A DNA stretch of 64,000 nucleotides from Hymenopellis radicata (Eukaryota > Basidiomycota > Agaricomycetes > Agaricales > Physalacriaceae): assembly GCA_015501595.1 (NCBI GenBank), contig JADNRX010000176.1, positions 45,274 to 109,273 of the forward strand. The letters run 5' to 3'. This document shows positions 35,444 through 47,041 of this stretch, piece by piece (position 1 is the stretch's first letter; each line of letters starts with the position of its first letter). Made by a program: the position numbers and the translations under genes. A model generated the notes under the pieces. It was not told the DNA's origin, searched no databases, and saw nothing but the letters and a program-made list of their open reading frames with translations.

Positions 35444-36256
35444 AAGAATCACAGTAGTAGTTTCTGAAATGTATACAAGTTGACGTGGCACGAATATCCC
35501 CGGTCCTTGATCAAGACGTCTACTACTTTCGAACTGAATAGTTTAGTCAGTGTGTTGAATGTGTGCGAGTCTCAGGAGTCGTCAACGTCGGCACATCGAG
35601 ACTTTCTTTCCCAACCACGTATTCAATGTCTATGTGACTCCAGGCTTGTAAGAGACGTCGCGACTGAGTCTGTGATGCCCTAGGCTGAAATGGCAGCCCC
35701 AGCAAATTAACATCGGAGAAATGATGGTTAGCTCGTAAAGTTGCGCGCAGCGCTGGTCTCTACTACTTACATTTTGGATAGGGAACGTAACATGAATGGA
35801 CATCACACTCATGTCTGTTTCCTATCTGGAGACAGTGTTATTCTCGCTCGAGGAGCCATCAGCGTTATTATACTTTCAGGGCATGACTGTTGTTTACAGA
35901 GAACAAGAAATGAGGCCTGCTGTAACTATTGTGCCCCGATGACAATAACTGTCCCCATCATCAAAGGCTATAAAATAGTTCACGAAAGGTTGTCTCGTCT
36001 GAAAACCTCAAAATTGATGCCGCCAGGCCCACCCCCGCACTCCGAATCCACCAAAGATCCCAAGTATCATCAACCTGAATGTCGAGTACAGTCTCAACAC
36101 AGGACTTGCCAAATCTGTGGTCGTGCAAGTTCATCTCCGTGGTCTCCGACCTTCAGCTTGCGAATACATATATAGAAGATTGGGCCGCCGACATCGTGGA
36201 AGTGGCGTCACCAATCATCCAGTTGTAAGCCTCCCTCAGTTTTCACCCGGACCGTC
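35444..36256. other. Intergenic stretch, nothing recognised
   Basis: Sequence between DUF6535 copy 3 and the next plus-strand gene. Small open frames only, with no motif or repeat detected. Confidence 0.4.
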
Positions 36257-37198
36257 ATGGACCTTACAATTTCAAGAAACGAGGCCGATATTAAAGGAAG
36301 ACTCAAGAAGAATCATCCGGCACACGAGTACGAAATTAAACACGATTCTTTTCTGGCAGAAATTCATGGATGCTATAACGACGCGCTGGAGGCCTTTCCG
36401 GAAATGTCAGCTATATTGCAGTGCTCCGATTGGCGACACGCTTTCCTGGTGAAGGTGGATCATTTGGGCATGTCAAACGAATGCGTGATCGCGTTGTCAT
36501 CACATATTGCAAGTAGGATTGGTTCTGTGATATCCACGTGAGTGTTGCGTTAATGTCAACTCACATGGTGTAATGGTTCTTCCACCTGAAGGTCTGCGGA
36601 CAGTATTGAGGGCATGCTTATGAGAAATAGAAGAACCGGAAGGCCACTGACCAGCGCTACCCTGGCAAAGCTCAAAGCATACATCGATAACTTTTACGAA
36701 ATGACCCTCAAAGAGTACCCCGAGGTTGCTGCGCTAGTCGAACGCTACGCTTGCTGCAAAACCTTCCTGCAACTAGTAGCTAAGCACATTACAACACACA
36801 TCAAGATACAGTCCTGGACAAACTATATCAGATTGAAGGCCGAAGGTCTCAGATACTTGTGAGTCGTACCTTGCAGCTACCATGAAATTGTGTATAACTT
36901 GAGTTCAAGGCTAGATAATGACATCGAAAAAGTTCTGAACAAATATGCACTCAATCAACAAAGGCCTCAGCAGCAGCTGGTAACACGTCTTTACGACGAC
37001 GGCCAACGCGGACCGCATAACAGGCTGCGCGATATTCCCGTGCAGCCCAGTTTCCTGCAGGATCCGCCTTTCATAGCGACGGACGAGATCTTTCGACAAC
37101 AAGTAGACCGTTGCTTCGACACTGCTCGTAGAAGTCATAGAGGTGTAAGGCTGATGACGAAGAACGACGCACGCGTCTTGGTCACAGTACCGCCGTAG
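36257..37198 (+). CDS. Hypothetical protein, three exons
   Basis: The exons 36257-36537, 36592-36858 and 36910-37198 (introns 54 and 51 nt, both gtgag...aag) close in phase to about 278 residues. The protein starts MDLTISRNEADIKGRLKKN. The middle reads FLAEIHGCYNDALEAFPEMS and TLAKLKAYIDNFYEMTLKEY. The end is basic (RRSHRGVRLMTKNDARVLVT). It looks soluble and mostly helical, with no signal peptide or membrane segment. Two similar-looking phrases (YNDALEAFPEMSAIL and YEMTLKEYPEVAALV) suggest an internal duplication of about 120 residues. I do not recognise the family. Confidence 0.65.
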
Positions 37199-37460
37199 GG
37201 GAAGCACAGTGGATGCTCTGGACGTGCCTGTCATGTTCGAACCCGTCAGTAACAGTATACGCTCAACGAGCATAATAAAAACCAGTGACCAGCGCCCGGA
37301 CTCAAGTTGAGGAAGAACATCACGTATAGCCCCTATGACTTGTTGGGGGAAGGAAACAGTCCTAGCGCACGTTGGTTTAAGGCAAAGACGCCGAACCCGG
37401 AAGAAGTATGGCAACGTGATCGCGTCTTCCCCAGACTTCGCAAAGCTCGATCGAGTAACT

Positions 37461-37526
37461 CTACGTTCCGGATTCAACACTGCGAATCTGCGACCGGCGT
37501 CAGGAAACATGTCAAGTCTTTGCCGA
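37461..37526 (+). repeat. ~66-bp direct repeat, second copy
   Basis: Matches 31527-31594 (see that entry). It lies about 260 bp downstream of the hypothetical gene at 36257-37198. Confidence 0.75.
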
Positions 37527-37619
37527 TTAGGCTATGAATATGTCACAACATTTGAACATGACGAACGATTCTAGCACGAAAGGGAACCATCGCCAGACTC
37601 TACCTCCATTCACCCTTCC

Positions 37620-38750
37620 CTCGATCTGTGCTTCGGTCGCTACAGAATTATCGTCGGAAGCAGAGGCGGGAAATTGTTCGAGCGCAGCAGACTTATTGCC
37701 AACGGCGGGGGCAGGAGTCGCTTCCTGCGCCTGGACGGTGGCGTCAACGGCGGGGGCAGGGTCAGTCCTCTTCTGCTCACCGCGGTAGGCATTCCGTCGG
37801 CGTCGGCAGTGGAAGACTCCTCGACCGCAGCAGGCTCAATATCAGCGGCAGTGATGGAGGGAGTCGTCCTCATCTGCTCGGCCTCGGCAGCCTGATCATT
37901 AACAGGTGCGGCAGGGGTAGCGGGTAGGTAGCGGGTACTAGTAGGCTCATCATATCGTCTTTACCCACGGCGGGCTCGGCGTCAACGGCATTGGTAGCCT
38001 GGGATACGGAACGGTGTTTGGAGACGGCTAGTTCGAAGACGTTACAGTATAACGACGGACGACCTCCATATCACGATAATCGGAATCCATGTTGTTGGAA
38101 CACGCGATCTTGTTCCTCTTAAATGCGCTGAGCGCCCCAGTTTATCTGAGGGTCCACCGTGTTGCTCAGACGGATACGTCGCTCTAGAATGACGCGTCAG
38201 CAAGATGGTTGAGATCGGCACACAACAATTTACCTGGATGCAGAGCAGTCCGTACCGGCTATAGATGGTTTAGCGTTCGTGAGACGGAAGAGAATCGAAA
38301 CAAACCCAGTCGCGTCCCGAAATAAATCTGCACTACTTTTTCTTTTAATCCCCCTTTATTTCCATTTGAACCGTTGTCTCCTTGACGCGCCAGGTCGATT
38401 TATTGGTGGAACACATTTCAACCCCGGCCAGCGGGCCAAAGACACGCAAGTCGGAATAGCGAATGCCATAAAATTTCGAGCGACGCTATAAGAGCAATGA
38501 GCTGAGAGAAAATGGGGAAACCGGCAAGGAAGGAAGCAAGGAAGGATTACACGGCTCGGTCCCTGCAGGAACGCCGGCAGACACATGACATGAAGTAGTA
38601 CGTAGTTCCCAACCTACGATCCACCTCACTCCTGCATCTCTCCCCACAAGCAATCCTTAGCCGAGCTCTCGGCGCCAGCCGGGTAGAACTAAGGTGCCCT
38701 AGGAAGCTAAACAACAATGAGTCAAACTACGGGAAGTCGGTATTTTGTTT
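37620..38750. other. GC-rich low-complexity tract and empty flank
   Basis: From about 37680 to 37930 the sequence is rich in ggcgg and gcagc units. On the minus strand it reads as an alanine/proline/serine-rich stretch (IEPAAVEESSTADADG), possibly a remnant of a low-complexity coding exon. There is no start, splice site or domain. Beyond 37930, up to the LINE remnant, I see nothing. Confidence 0.4.
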
Positions 38751-39735
38751 TTAAGACGTTGACCGAACCAAGGGAGTCGCGTAGAAGATCTCCAGCACAT
38801 CATAAGCAAACTTAGCAGCCAGCGAGACCGTCGACTTATTGTATATGACGCTCTGCAGGAACTTTGGCTGTGTGAGACGATACGCGTCTGCCAGTAAGTG
38901 CGGAGCCTCTCCGTACAACTTTGACAGAAACTGATTGCGCACATCGACCAGCTCTCGCGTTGCACCACACGTCAACAGCGCATGTTCTGGTGTCTCCACA
39001 TCCAACCCGCAAAGCCTGCACAGTCGTCGATGCCTCGGCAGGCTCGGAAACGCGTGGTCACTCCATCTCAGCCGTTCCACTGCTAGTAGATGCTCTGAAA
39101 GCAGGATCCTCGTCAATGCATCTCTGTGTGGAGCTATATCCACCCTCAGATAGTGCCTCAGACACGAGACCACAGGCTTTGCAGATCCTGTCTTGCCCTT
39201 CGGAGGTTCGTTTCGCCCTTGAATCAAATACAGCTTGTCTGTGCCATCCGTCGACTGCTGGAGGTCGGTTTCCATTGCTGTAACCACCGCAGAACAATGA
39301 TTTTCTACAGACTGTTCTGACGCATTGAGGACATCAAGCACCGGGATCACGAAGCCCAGGTTTGCCCCGGCCTCTCGTAACTCTCTGATCCATGACCGGT
39401 GATTTCCCGCCTCCAGCACCATCATCGCGTTCAGCGCTCTACGAGCCAGATGACTTTGCGGCAATGAGAGCAGGTAAGCTAGATACCGGACACAAAGCAG
39501 GTATCTCCGGGTGAGCAATGGCATCACCCCGGTCTCAGTATACAGCACAGACACAATCGACCGGGACCCCACACGAAGCATCCGGCGCAGGAAGGCCTTC
39601 TGCACGTCCAACAGCTTGCCCGCATGACTCTTCTGATAGTCTGGCGACAGAAACGTACAGAGCCTTGGTACCAGTCCGTCCTCTTTTTTCGTTTGTGATT
39701 GGGCAAAGGCAGGTGCCAGGAAACGGATACATTTT
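38751..39735 (-). mobile_element. LINE (non-LTR retrotransposon) remnant, C-terminal part
   Basis: The minus frame from about 39690 to the stop at 38751 encodes the region that follows reverse transcriptase in basidiomycete LINEs: LLDVQKAFLRRMLRVGSRS, TETGVMPLLTRRYLLCVRYL, the AVERLRWSDHAFPSLPR block, and the zinc-knuckle-like CRLCGLDVETPEHALLTC. The reverse transcriptase and endonuclease domains are missing upstream, where the frame falls apart at about 39700-39735. No poly(A) tail or target duplication is evident. It is a 5'-truncated, inactive relic; the remaining frame is unusually long and open, suggesting a fairly recent insertion. Confidence 0.85.
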
Positions 39736-39887
39736 TGTCAATGGCGTAGACAGGAAGGTACAGCCATTTCTATGCTGGAAGAAGTAGAAATTTGTCGAAA
39801 ATGGTGCAGGAGATGATGATGGTCAGAAAGCAGAAGTGTGACGGTCGCCGCGGTCACGCGTATCGATGCCGATACTGTACACTTTAA

Positions 39888-40094
39888 TTCAATTCGTCGG
39901 TCACGGGTCACAGAGGATCCGAAATCGACGAAAAGTCACAGCGGTCACAGCGAAAATCTCAAAAAAATCGTCGGCGGGGCCCCCGCCAGCCTCCCGACGC
40001 ACCTCCGCCGCGGCGGGAATTACCATATATGGTAATTCGTCGAAACCATAATTTCGTCGGACCGGTCACAGGTCACATGGCCCGACGAATTGAA
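39888..40094. mobile_element. MITE-like element with 13-bp terminal inverted repeats
   Basis: TTCAATTCGTCGG at 39888-39900 is the exact inverse of CCGACGAATTGAA at 40082-40094, and weaker similarity continues inward (gtcacgggtcac against gtcacaggtcac). The 207-bp interior contains a perfect hairpin ggcgggg-c-ccccgcc (39973-39987) and a 22-bp palindrome (40017-40038). No coding capacity. I find no convincing target-site duplication, so the transposon family is not assigned. Confidence 0.65.
40017..40038. repeat. Perfect 22-bp palindrome inside the MITE-like element
   Basis: The sequence reads the same on both strands: an 11-base arm gaattaccata followed by its exact inverse. It lies in the right half of the element at 39888-40094. 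Confidence 0.85.
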
Positions 40095-40663
40095 TGAAAG
40101 TCTACAGTATTCTCTGGTTTTCAGCACATCAAAATGCAGACTTTACTGATCTTGAGGGTGCTAAGGAAATATGTCAGCGCCTCCACCAGCTACGTAAGTA
40201 CTAGTCTCTTGAATCATTCCATGTCCTTTCTGACATCTCATTTTTATCAACCAGAAGGTCTCAATCCACTCGGCGCTGCGAAGTGCAGGACTGTATCCTC
40301 ACCACAAACCTTGGGAAGACGGTCCCAATTGAATCTGAATTCAATTTCGAGCCGGTTCGAGAAGCGATGGACGCCTCAGGCTCCAATGGGTGTACGACCA
40401 TTGTTAACATATTGAGATCATGCTTAGTTTTCCTGTATGAAGGAATTCGGCTCAAGTTGTCCCGTCTCCTTCTCCTTTCGCAGCGAATAACCCGCAGAGA
40501 ACCTAGTGCCGAGAACCGTTTGAAGAACAAGTCGATGTGACACTTTTGGAGTGCAATAATTGGCCATACTAGGTTCGGAGAGGTTCTAGATTAATAGAGA
40601 TATGAAACGGAATTCTCATTCAATCGACGTTCCGGTACCGCAGAAATGTTGCTACAACCGCCT

Positions 40664-41794
40664 TCAAGGATTAACGAGTGTGATACCTCCATCGACAGCA
40701 ATCGACGCGCCATTCGCGTACGTACATGCCGCCAAATACATCGCACTCATGACCATCTCCTCTTCGCTGTAAACAAATTAGAATGTATCAAAAATCCCAT
40801 TCAAAAAGAGATTACTAACGTTCCAGCCCTCTGCGCCGGCGGCGGTGCAACAAGTCCTGGGATATCGAGGCTATCAAGAGCACCTGCTGGAACCATCTCC
40901 GACGGAAACATGCCCGGGTGCAAGACGTTCACTCGGATGGGAATACTGCGATGCGCAAAGTCCGTCGCGAGCCCGACTGAAAGTTTGTCAAGGGCGATCT
41001 TCGATGCGGCGTAGCCCAACTACGGATATCAGCTTATGAACAGCACTTTGGCGAATGAACTCACGCTACTGACAGTAACCCAGCTCCTGATGAACATCGC
41101 AACGGAGCCGACATTGATAACGCTCGCGGTGCTCTGGCGCGCTTTCGCGCCCTTGACTAGGAGGTCGAGGAACGAGCGCACGACGAAGAATGGGGCGGAG
41201 ACGTTGGTCCCAAATAAGTCGGCCCACCCTTGGAATGTCTCGTGCTCCAGGGGATCTTTCTTTCCTGTGTAATTGTCCATCTTCTTGTGGAGGAAGTCCG
41301 GGTCCGTTTTCGAGGTGGGAGCACTTGTGCCAGCACTACCGAGGAACAGTAAGTGGTTGAAGAAGGAGAGTACTGTTGTGGAAGGTACTTGTTCACGAGG
41401 ATGTCGAGCCTGCTGTCTGTGGCCTCAATGTGCTTGACGGCTTTGTCGATGCTCGTTTGGTCGGTCACGTCCATAACCAATCTAAAAGTGAGGATGTTTA
41501 TTAGTATCTGGAAAATTAAACGACGAAGGAAGGTACTGACGGGATGAGAGCTCCTTCCTTAGCGGTCAAGGACGCCGCTGCCTTTCGCAAGACCTCCTCG
41601 CGACGCCCAGTAATGTAGACCTTTGCTCCGTTCGCAGCGAAGCCTTTGGCGATCATGAAGCCACTAAGACCGATACTCCGTCAATGTATAGCTGATTATG
41701 ATAGTCATCGTACGCACATTCCGGTGCCGCCACCAGTGACGAGCGCCACTTGGCCAGTGAGAGACATAATGTTCGATACATTGAGGCGAGACAT
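40664..41794 (-). CDS. Short-chain dehydrogenase/reductase (SDR)
   Basis: ATG 41794 begins MSRLNVSNIMSLTGQVALVT. Splicing 41717-41664 builds the Rossmann glycine motif TGGGTG|IGFMIAKGF. Next come VYITGRREEVLRKAA, then LVMDVTDQTSIDKAV, and across an intron LDILVNN|AGTSAP, the conserved NNAG. INVGSVAMF leads across another intron to the catalytic YAASK (GYAASKIALDKL), then RVNVLHPGMFPSEMV, and after a last intron near 40769-40818 the end ASIAVDGGITLVNP with a stop at 40664. This is a classical NAD(P)-dependent oxidoreductase of about 300 residues with all motifs present. The substrate is unknown. A TATA element lies about 40 bp before the start. Confidence 0.92.
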
Positions 41795-41833
41795 GGTAGT
41801 TGTTGAGGATGCCTTCCGTTCATGCAGCCCAGC

Positions 41834-41839
41834 TTTATA
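41834..41839 (-). promoter_or_regulatory. TATA box of the SDR gene
   Basis: TATAAA on the minus strand (in cagtataaagctgg), 40-45 bp upstream of the SDR start codon at 41794. Confidence 0.55.
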
Positions 41840-42494
41840 CTGGCCCTACTACCCCATAGAGATAGGCTCCATCTATAAGGATGACTGTTATTTCCCGATG
41901 TCCGGGGGAAAACAGCAAAGGATGAATAAAGCTTGCATTACGCACCACGGGAAATGACTTATAATGTAGTAGGAGGCCATAGATATTACTAGACGGGCTG
42001 CAGGGAACGATTAGTAAGTAACATCACCGCGCCTGGTCATCGAGGTAGTGGAAATAGTAAGACTCACTGAAAGCCCGGAAGTCTCAGATACTTACAGTAA
42101 GCTATCTACTTTCAAGTTGCTGACTCAAGATGGTCGTAGCTAGAAATTCAAGGCAGCGGAACGTAAGGCGTTCTCCACCCTTGAGGAGCCATTGTTGAGT
42201 ATGAGTATGAGTTGGGGCTAAAGGAGAGAGATGTTTGGCATTCGCCGGCCGACCACGATCAAAACAAACGACGCGTGTACCGCTTCGCGATCACGTATCT
42301 TTCCTCTTACGCCAACCAACCTCCAAGTCGCGCCTGTCCAAAATCGCCTTAAAGAAGTGACACTGGTATGTGTTGAACTTTGACCTAGACAACTGTCATA
42401 GGTTTGTGAACTACGAGCATGGAATTTACAGACGCTGTCTAGCTACCCTCTTATCGTTCGCATTGAAATGAACCGGCATTGGTTGGTTCATAGA
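41840..42494. other. Intergenic stretch, one short shared motif
   Basis: Upstream flank of the SDR gene. The only feature noticed is gagtatgagtatgagttggg at about 42199-42218, which recurs near 58806-58825. No gene is seen. Confidence 0.4.
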
Positions 42495-43935
42495 TATCCC
42501 TCGAGGTCACTTTCGACAGAAGTCCCGTTTGTCGATCTCCTCGAACTTTCACGCTTCACAACTGATCTCCATCGATTTTAAGGACCCGAACAAGGATTCC
42601 ACCTTCACATGATGAAATGCCTCATATTAACGCCCTTATACGAGCAACTTGCGCGCCTGACCTGTTCTTCTCTGCTCGTGTGTGAGATTATCACGATCGA
42701 TAATATATCTCCACCATCGTCGACTCAGAGATGAAATTCTGTCGACCGTGACAGCGTCAGGTGCACTGGATCCTCAGCGTCGGATGCATCAGATGGAAGA
42801 CAAAAGCGACAGAACGGGGTTTCATCATCTTCCTCGATACAGAGCTTTGGGACACGCCTTGACCAGAGTACGTATTCTCGTCGGTAAGTCTGCCTGCGGC
42901 TCCAACCCTTGAAGATCACCTTCATGCCGTAGTGATAGGTGGGCGTCCGCGTATGCAATATCTTCTCAATTGCCGTCTGCCGGTGCTGTGTAGCCAGGAA
43001 ATCGCTTGTACAGTCGGCAGTCGCTCATCAATGTACGTGAGACTCCAGACTTCGAGTCGAGGCCAACACGGCGACGACGCCACTCCGAGTTACAGTCACT
43101 GTCAGAGCACAAGTACGGCGTGAATCTATGAACCTTAGGCTGCGACGGACACGACTCTGCGCTTACCAGTATTCAATATCAGCGATAAAAACAAGCGAAC
43201 CGTCTCTTGTACAGGACTAAGTGGATACAGTTGCGGCGCATCTGAAGTAAGTACCAAGTACCAACGGATCAACGCCCGGTATATACACTTTTTGTAGGAT
43301 CACAGTTCTGTCAAAATCGTGGAGCGACAGCATTATACAAGTCAGCTTCCGACTCTGACGCACAACTCTGATCCACCTGTTTACTGTAGGTGAAGCAGCC
43401 GGGTTACCCCAGATTTTCCTTCGCCGGTGCTGTTTAAATTCAATCCCCCACACAACGAGGAACAGAAGGCAACCCCAGACTGGATGTTGGGGTATCGGTT
43501 TCGCGGGCAACCCGCGATGCGGTGATGATAGATGGGATGCCATAATCCCGTACTCGCAACTACGGTCGTCCGTATCCTATACACAGAAGCAGCGTCAATC
43601 AATGACCGGGTCACCTTCTGCACCGGTCAGCTGGTCGCTAGACTCGCCGAGATCGCTCTATTCGTGTCGAGTCCAGTTTAACTTTGAGAATCGTCTATAG
43701 CGCCAACTTGAGGCACGTTGGAACTTGGTACCTATCAACGGTCATCTTCGGTGGGCCGACAGTTCGCATACGAACGTGCTCGTGTGGTCTCGAGAAATCT
43801 CAATTGGAGACCATTACTCACGTCGGCGTTATGAATGAACGAGAGTCTTGCACCGAGGACCGACCTACATCGTAAAGCGGCCGTAGATAACCTACGCCTC
43901 TTTGACGACCGCGTTTTGTCGTCCGCCATTCAAAG
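42495..43935 (-). repeat. Left arm of a second, diverged inverted duplication
   Basis: The reverse complement of this block aligns with about 52820-54105 on the plus strand. Shared landmarks include gatcctacaaaaagt, cgggattatggcatccca, atcgaggcaaatgatgaaac-like sequence, cgacagaatttcatct and ggagatcgacaaac. The arms are clearly more diverged than those at 2-16 kb and contain indels. No intact open frame is conserved between them, so the unit is probably non-coding or a dead element. Confidence 0.75.
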
Positions 43936-45199
43936 AAGACGGAGGTTCCCTAATAGCAGGCCATTAACCCTTAACATCGCAGGGACCTTCCACATCCAAA
44001 CTGTCATACCCATTTCCAAGAATGTACGTAGAATTCACTCACTGAAGAAGTCACAACGCACCAGCACAGAAACGCAGGCGCTCTTCCAAGATCCGGGGTT
44101 CGTCCAAGCGGGAAACCCGCAACGGGAGGATCCCGCCGCCGACAATGATGTGGCGCCCATTAACCTTAACCTCGGCTCCTCTCAAACCGGAATTTACTTC
44201 TCACGCCACAGACGCGTCTCTGCCTCTCATGCCAAGAACAATCATGTTCATCTGTTTCTTCTTTGCGCCACGACGTTTTAGCATGCTTGGGGGTCCGTTC
44301 ATTACCGACCACCCCGACAGGTGATCACAATTCCATCGATTTCGAAAGGCCAGAACGACCAACTTGCACTTGCGAGTGGGAAGACGTTTTGAGTTGTATG
44401 AACTTGGTGGCATGACTGCAGCGCCGTGATACCCCGCAACGCCAGCACGATTATCGCCATCGATAGAAAACATGTCCACATTTCTCGAGATGAAATTGAA
44501 GAGCATGACACCGTCAGCTGTGATCTACAAACGTCTTCCTGTTCATCGAATGCGAACATGGGGAGCACTTATAGACCAAGACAAGCCTCAAACGGAAGAC
44601 GCCACGACTGTCGTCACGGACAAATTCCGCGATCACGCCATAGTGACCGTGGGGCTCCGCCACTCGTGCGGTCATTTCCGAGGTCAGATGATGCTGTCTA
44701 CTCGCCCCAGTGTGCGGGAAGGAGCAGCGTGATGGCCGGCGGTTGTTCATCAGGTACTACGCCACTGCATGTAAATCTAGATGTGGGCATTCGGGAGTTG
44801 ACCTTTCACTGTGTCAGCAACCAGCGCGTTTCATTTCGAAAACAGATACACAGAGAGACGGACGGTTTAGGAACTCTCCTCTCGGGCTGGCCTTCGGTGG
44901 GTCAGGCTAGGCTATACCTGCCACAATAATAGCGATAGCATCAATCGGCGGTTATGGCATGACTGGGGAATGTGGGTACCTCCGACATCGAAAACCCGAC
45001 GCGTTCAGGACGAACATCAATCAATACAAACGAAGCTTCTCCTCTAAATTAGAGCAACATAACTTTTGATGTGCAATGGTCGACAGCCAGCCTATTATTG
45101 CCATTACAAGGACGAACACCGGATCAGTAGTAGGATGAGTCCGAATCTAAAAGAGTAAGCCGTCAATATACGGTGACTTTGAGGACAAGTAAGATCGGC
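43936..45199. other. Region without a supportable gene
   Basis: Overlapping open frames on both strands around 44200-44930 give no convincing protein. The block ttctcacgccacagacgcgt at about 44196-44215 recurs in slightly changed form near 45568-45590. Confidence 0.35.
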
Positions 45200-45610
45200 A
45201 CCCACCTACATAAGTAGTTGTTTACCCAGATTGTAATGTCTAAATTGAAACACCAGCGGGGCGCGCGAACCCCAGATGAAGCTGGGGTATGGGGTTTCAA
45301 GGGGGTACGTGATGGATAGTCCATATAATAATATACTTGCCTGCCATAATCCCGAATGAAGAGCGGCAGCGCAGTCAGAATGGGCATGTGGCAGAGTCGT
45401 TCGGGACGGGATGAGTTGCGGCACCAGAGAGTTGAGCTTGACACTAAAGTCCAATATGGTCCGTCGCCCACCAGTGAAGTAAGTATCCACGGAACTTGGA
45501 TGTTCGGACACGACAAACGTGGAAGAAGAAAGCGTTGGAGGGCAGAAATCGCATCGTGACTTGTTCTCACGCCACAGGCGTGTCTCGCCGACTCATTCGT
45601 GAGTTACAGG
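45200..45610 (-). repeat. Partial third copy of the 42.5/53 kb repeat
   Basis: It shares the order of landmarks with 43400-43560: a tacccagatt block, taaattgaa or taaattcaa, an accccag...ctggggt hairpin, and gccataatcccg. The spacing differs and the arms of the match are short, so this is an old or partial copy. Confidence 0.5.
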
Positions 45611-47041
45611 TTACCAGTAAAGCCTGAAGCGTTTACAGTAGTTTCTGATACTCACGACTGCAGTCATCACGTACATCTATCAGGAACAGCGAGGGCCTCC
45701 GCAGTTCGGGTGCGCGGTAGGACAACAATATTCCAAGGCTTACGGCCGCATTGAATAGTAAAACTGCCCTTTTCCAGATAGGAGTTGGTTCGTTCCTAGT
45801 CGGCCTTTGTGCGGGTGCTCGTGCTCCTGAGAATGACAGTGTGGCGCTGGAGCCAAAAAGCTTCAGGCATGGCAGACCGTGCACGTCAAAGCGCTCATGT
45901 GAGGCCTAGAAGTATATTATCAGGCGAATAGCTCACGTACATGCTCAGGGTGCCACAACACGGCATTCAAGCACTAATCTAAATGAGGTACGGTTATTTG
46001 GAGAGAGGCCGGATGTGATAACATACACGTCTTTGTTCAGGCGATAAGCGCTTGGATGGGAGGGAGGCCGCTGCACCCACTTGCATGTCCTGAATTCATA
46101 TCTCTGATCTATTAATATTAAGTTAAGAGTTCCTGCGCTTTTCCGTGTGGATCCACTGCATATCTAAGAGGTAATGGACCTGACATCCTAGTGGCGGATG
46201 GGCGGTAATCTCAATCTGGAGAGTTGGACGCGGTAAATTGGAAGGAGACCGCATGGTTATCGTGAGCCGGCGAATGATAACTAACCTTAAACGTGTATGT
46301 GAGCTCGCGTAGGCGGGGACTCACACGCACACGTACGAACATAGGCTACCTCTCGCTCAGGAATAGATAAGCGTTCCAACTTCCCCCTGCTGCTTTGATC
46401 TGCTCTCAAATGCCACTTTGTGCGATGATCTCTTCTCTTCTCAGCTTCGTCCCAAAAAAAGAGACGTTTGCCTTGAGAAGATGAGTGTCATAGAAACACA
46501 CACGCCCTGATTCAGGAGACGGAGGCAGTAGCAGGGACGACGGAGGACAGGCCGGCTGGCGGGTGAAAGTTGTAGTCAACTTCACGTAAAGCAGTCATGA
46601 CTGCGAAAAAAAATGAATAGCGATGATGGTGCGATCCGTACACAATTCAGTTGGGAGGCAGAGAGCAATGGTTGCAATAAATTAAATGGAAGCAGATTGA
46701 GAGATTGTGAGAGCACATGGAAGTTTTCCTGCAGGGACTCTTTTTCCATTTACCTCCGCGATCAAAGTGGCTGTGCGCCTTCTTGTCCTCGTACTTCCTT
46801 CAGAGTTTTTCAGGCGTAATATGTCAGTCATACTTCAAAGTACCGCATGCTTGTAACATTCAAACTGGATCGAACTTTGGAAGGGACTTTCTTGGCTCGT
46901 ATTCGGATACCGCTGGCATGATCTTCGTTGCGACATACTTGACGGGCCCGCAACTCTCTACGAATCATTGTGGTGTTCTTCTCCTCGCACGATGGACTCT
47001 CTCTTATATTGACCGCGCGTCGTGCATTCTTTCGTTCACTC
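45611..47041. other. Upstream region of the zinc-finger gene, nothing coding
   Basis: No supportable gene. A purine-rich stretch (about 46500-46560) and AT-rich sequence precede the zinc-finger gene. The promoter is probably in this interval, but I see no clear TATA element. Confidence 0.35.

Noticed and set aside
37300..37570. Coding gene around STFRIQHCESATGVRK
   Set aside because: The conserved part is only the 66-bp repeat; flanks differ completely between the two copies.
40130..40545. Two-exon gene candidate (DLEGAKEICQRLHQL, then an intron with gtaagt...accag)
   Set aside because: The splice sites look good, but the phases on either side do not give one convincing protein and no family is recognised.
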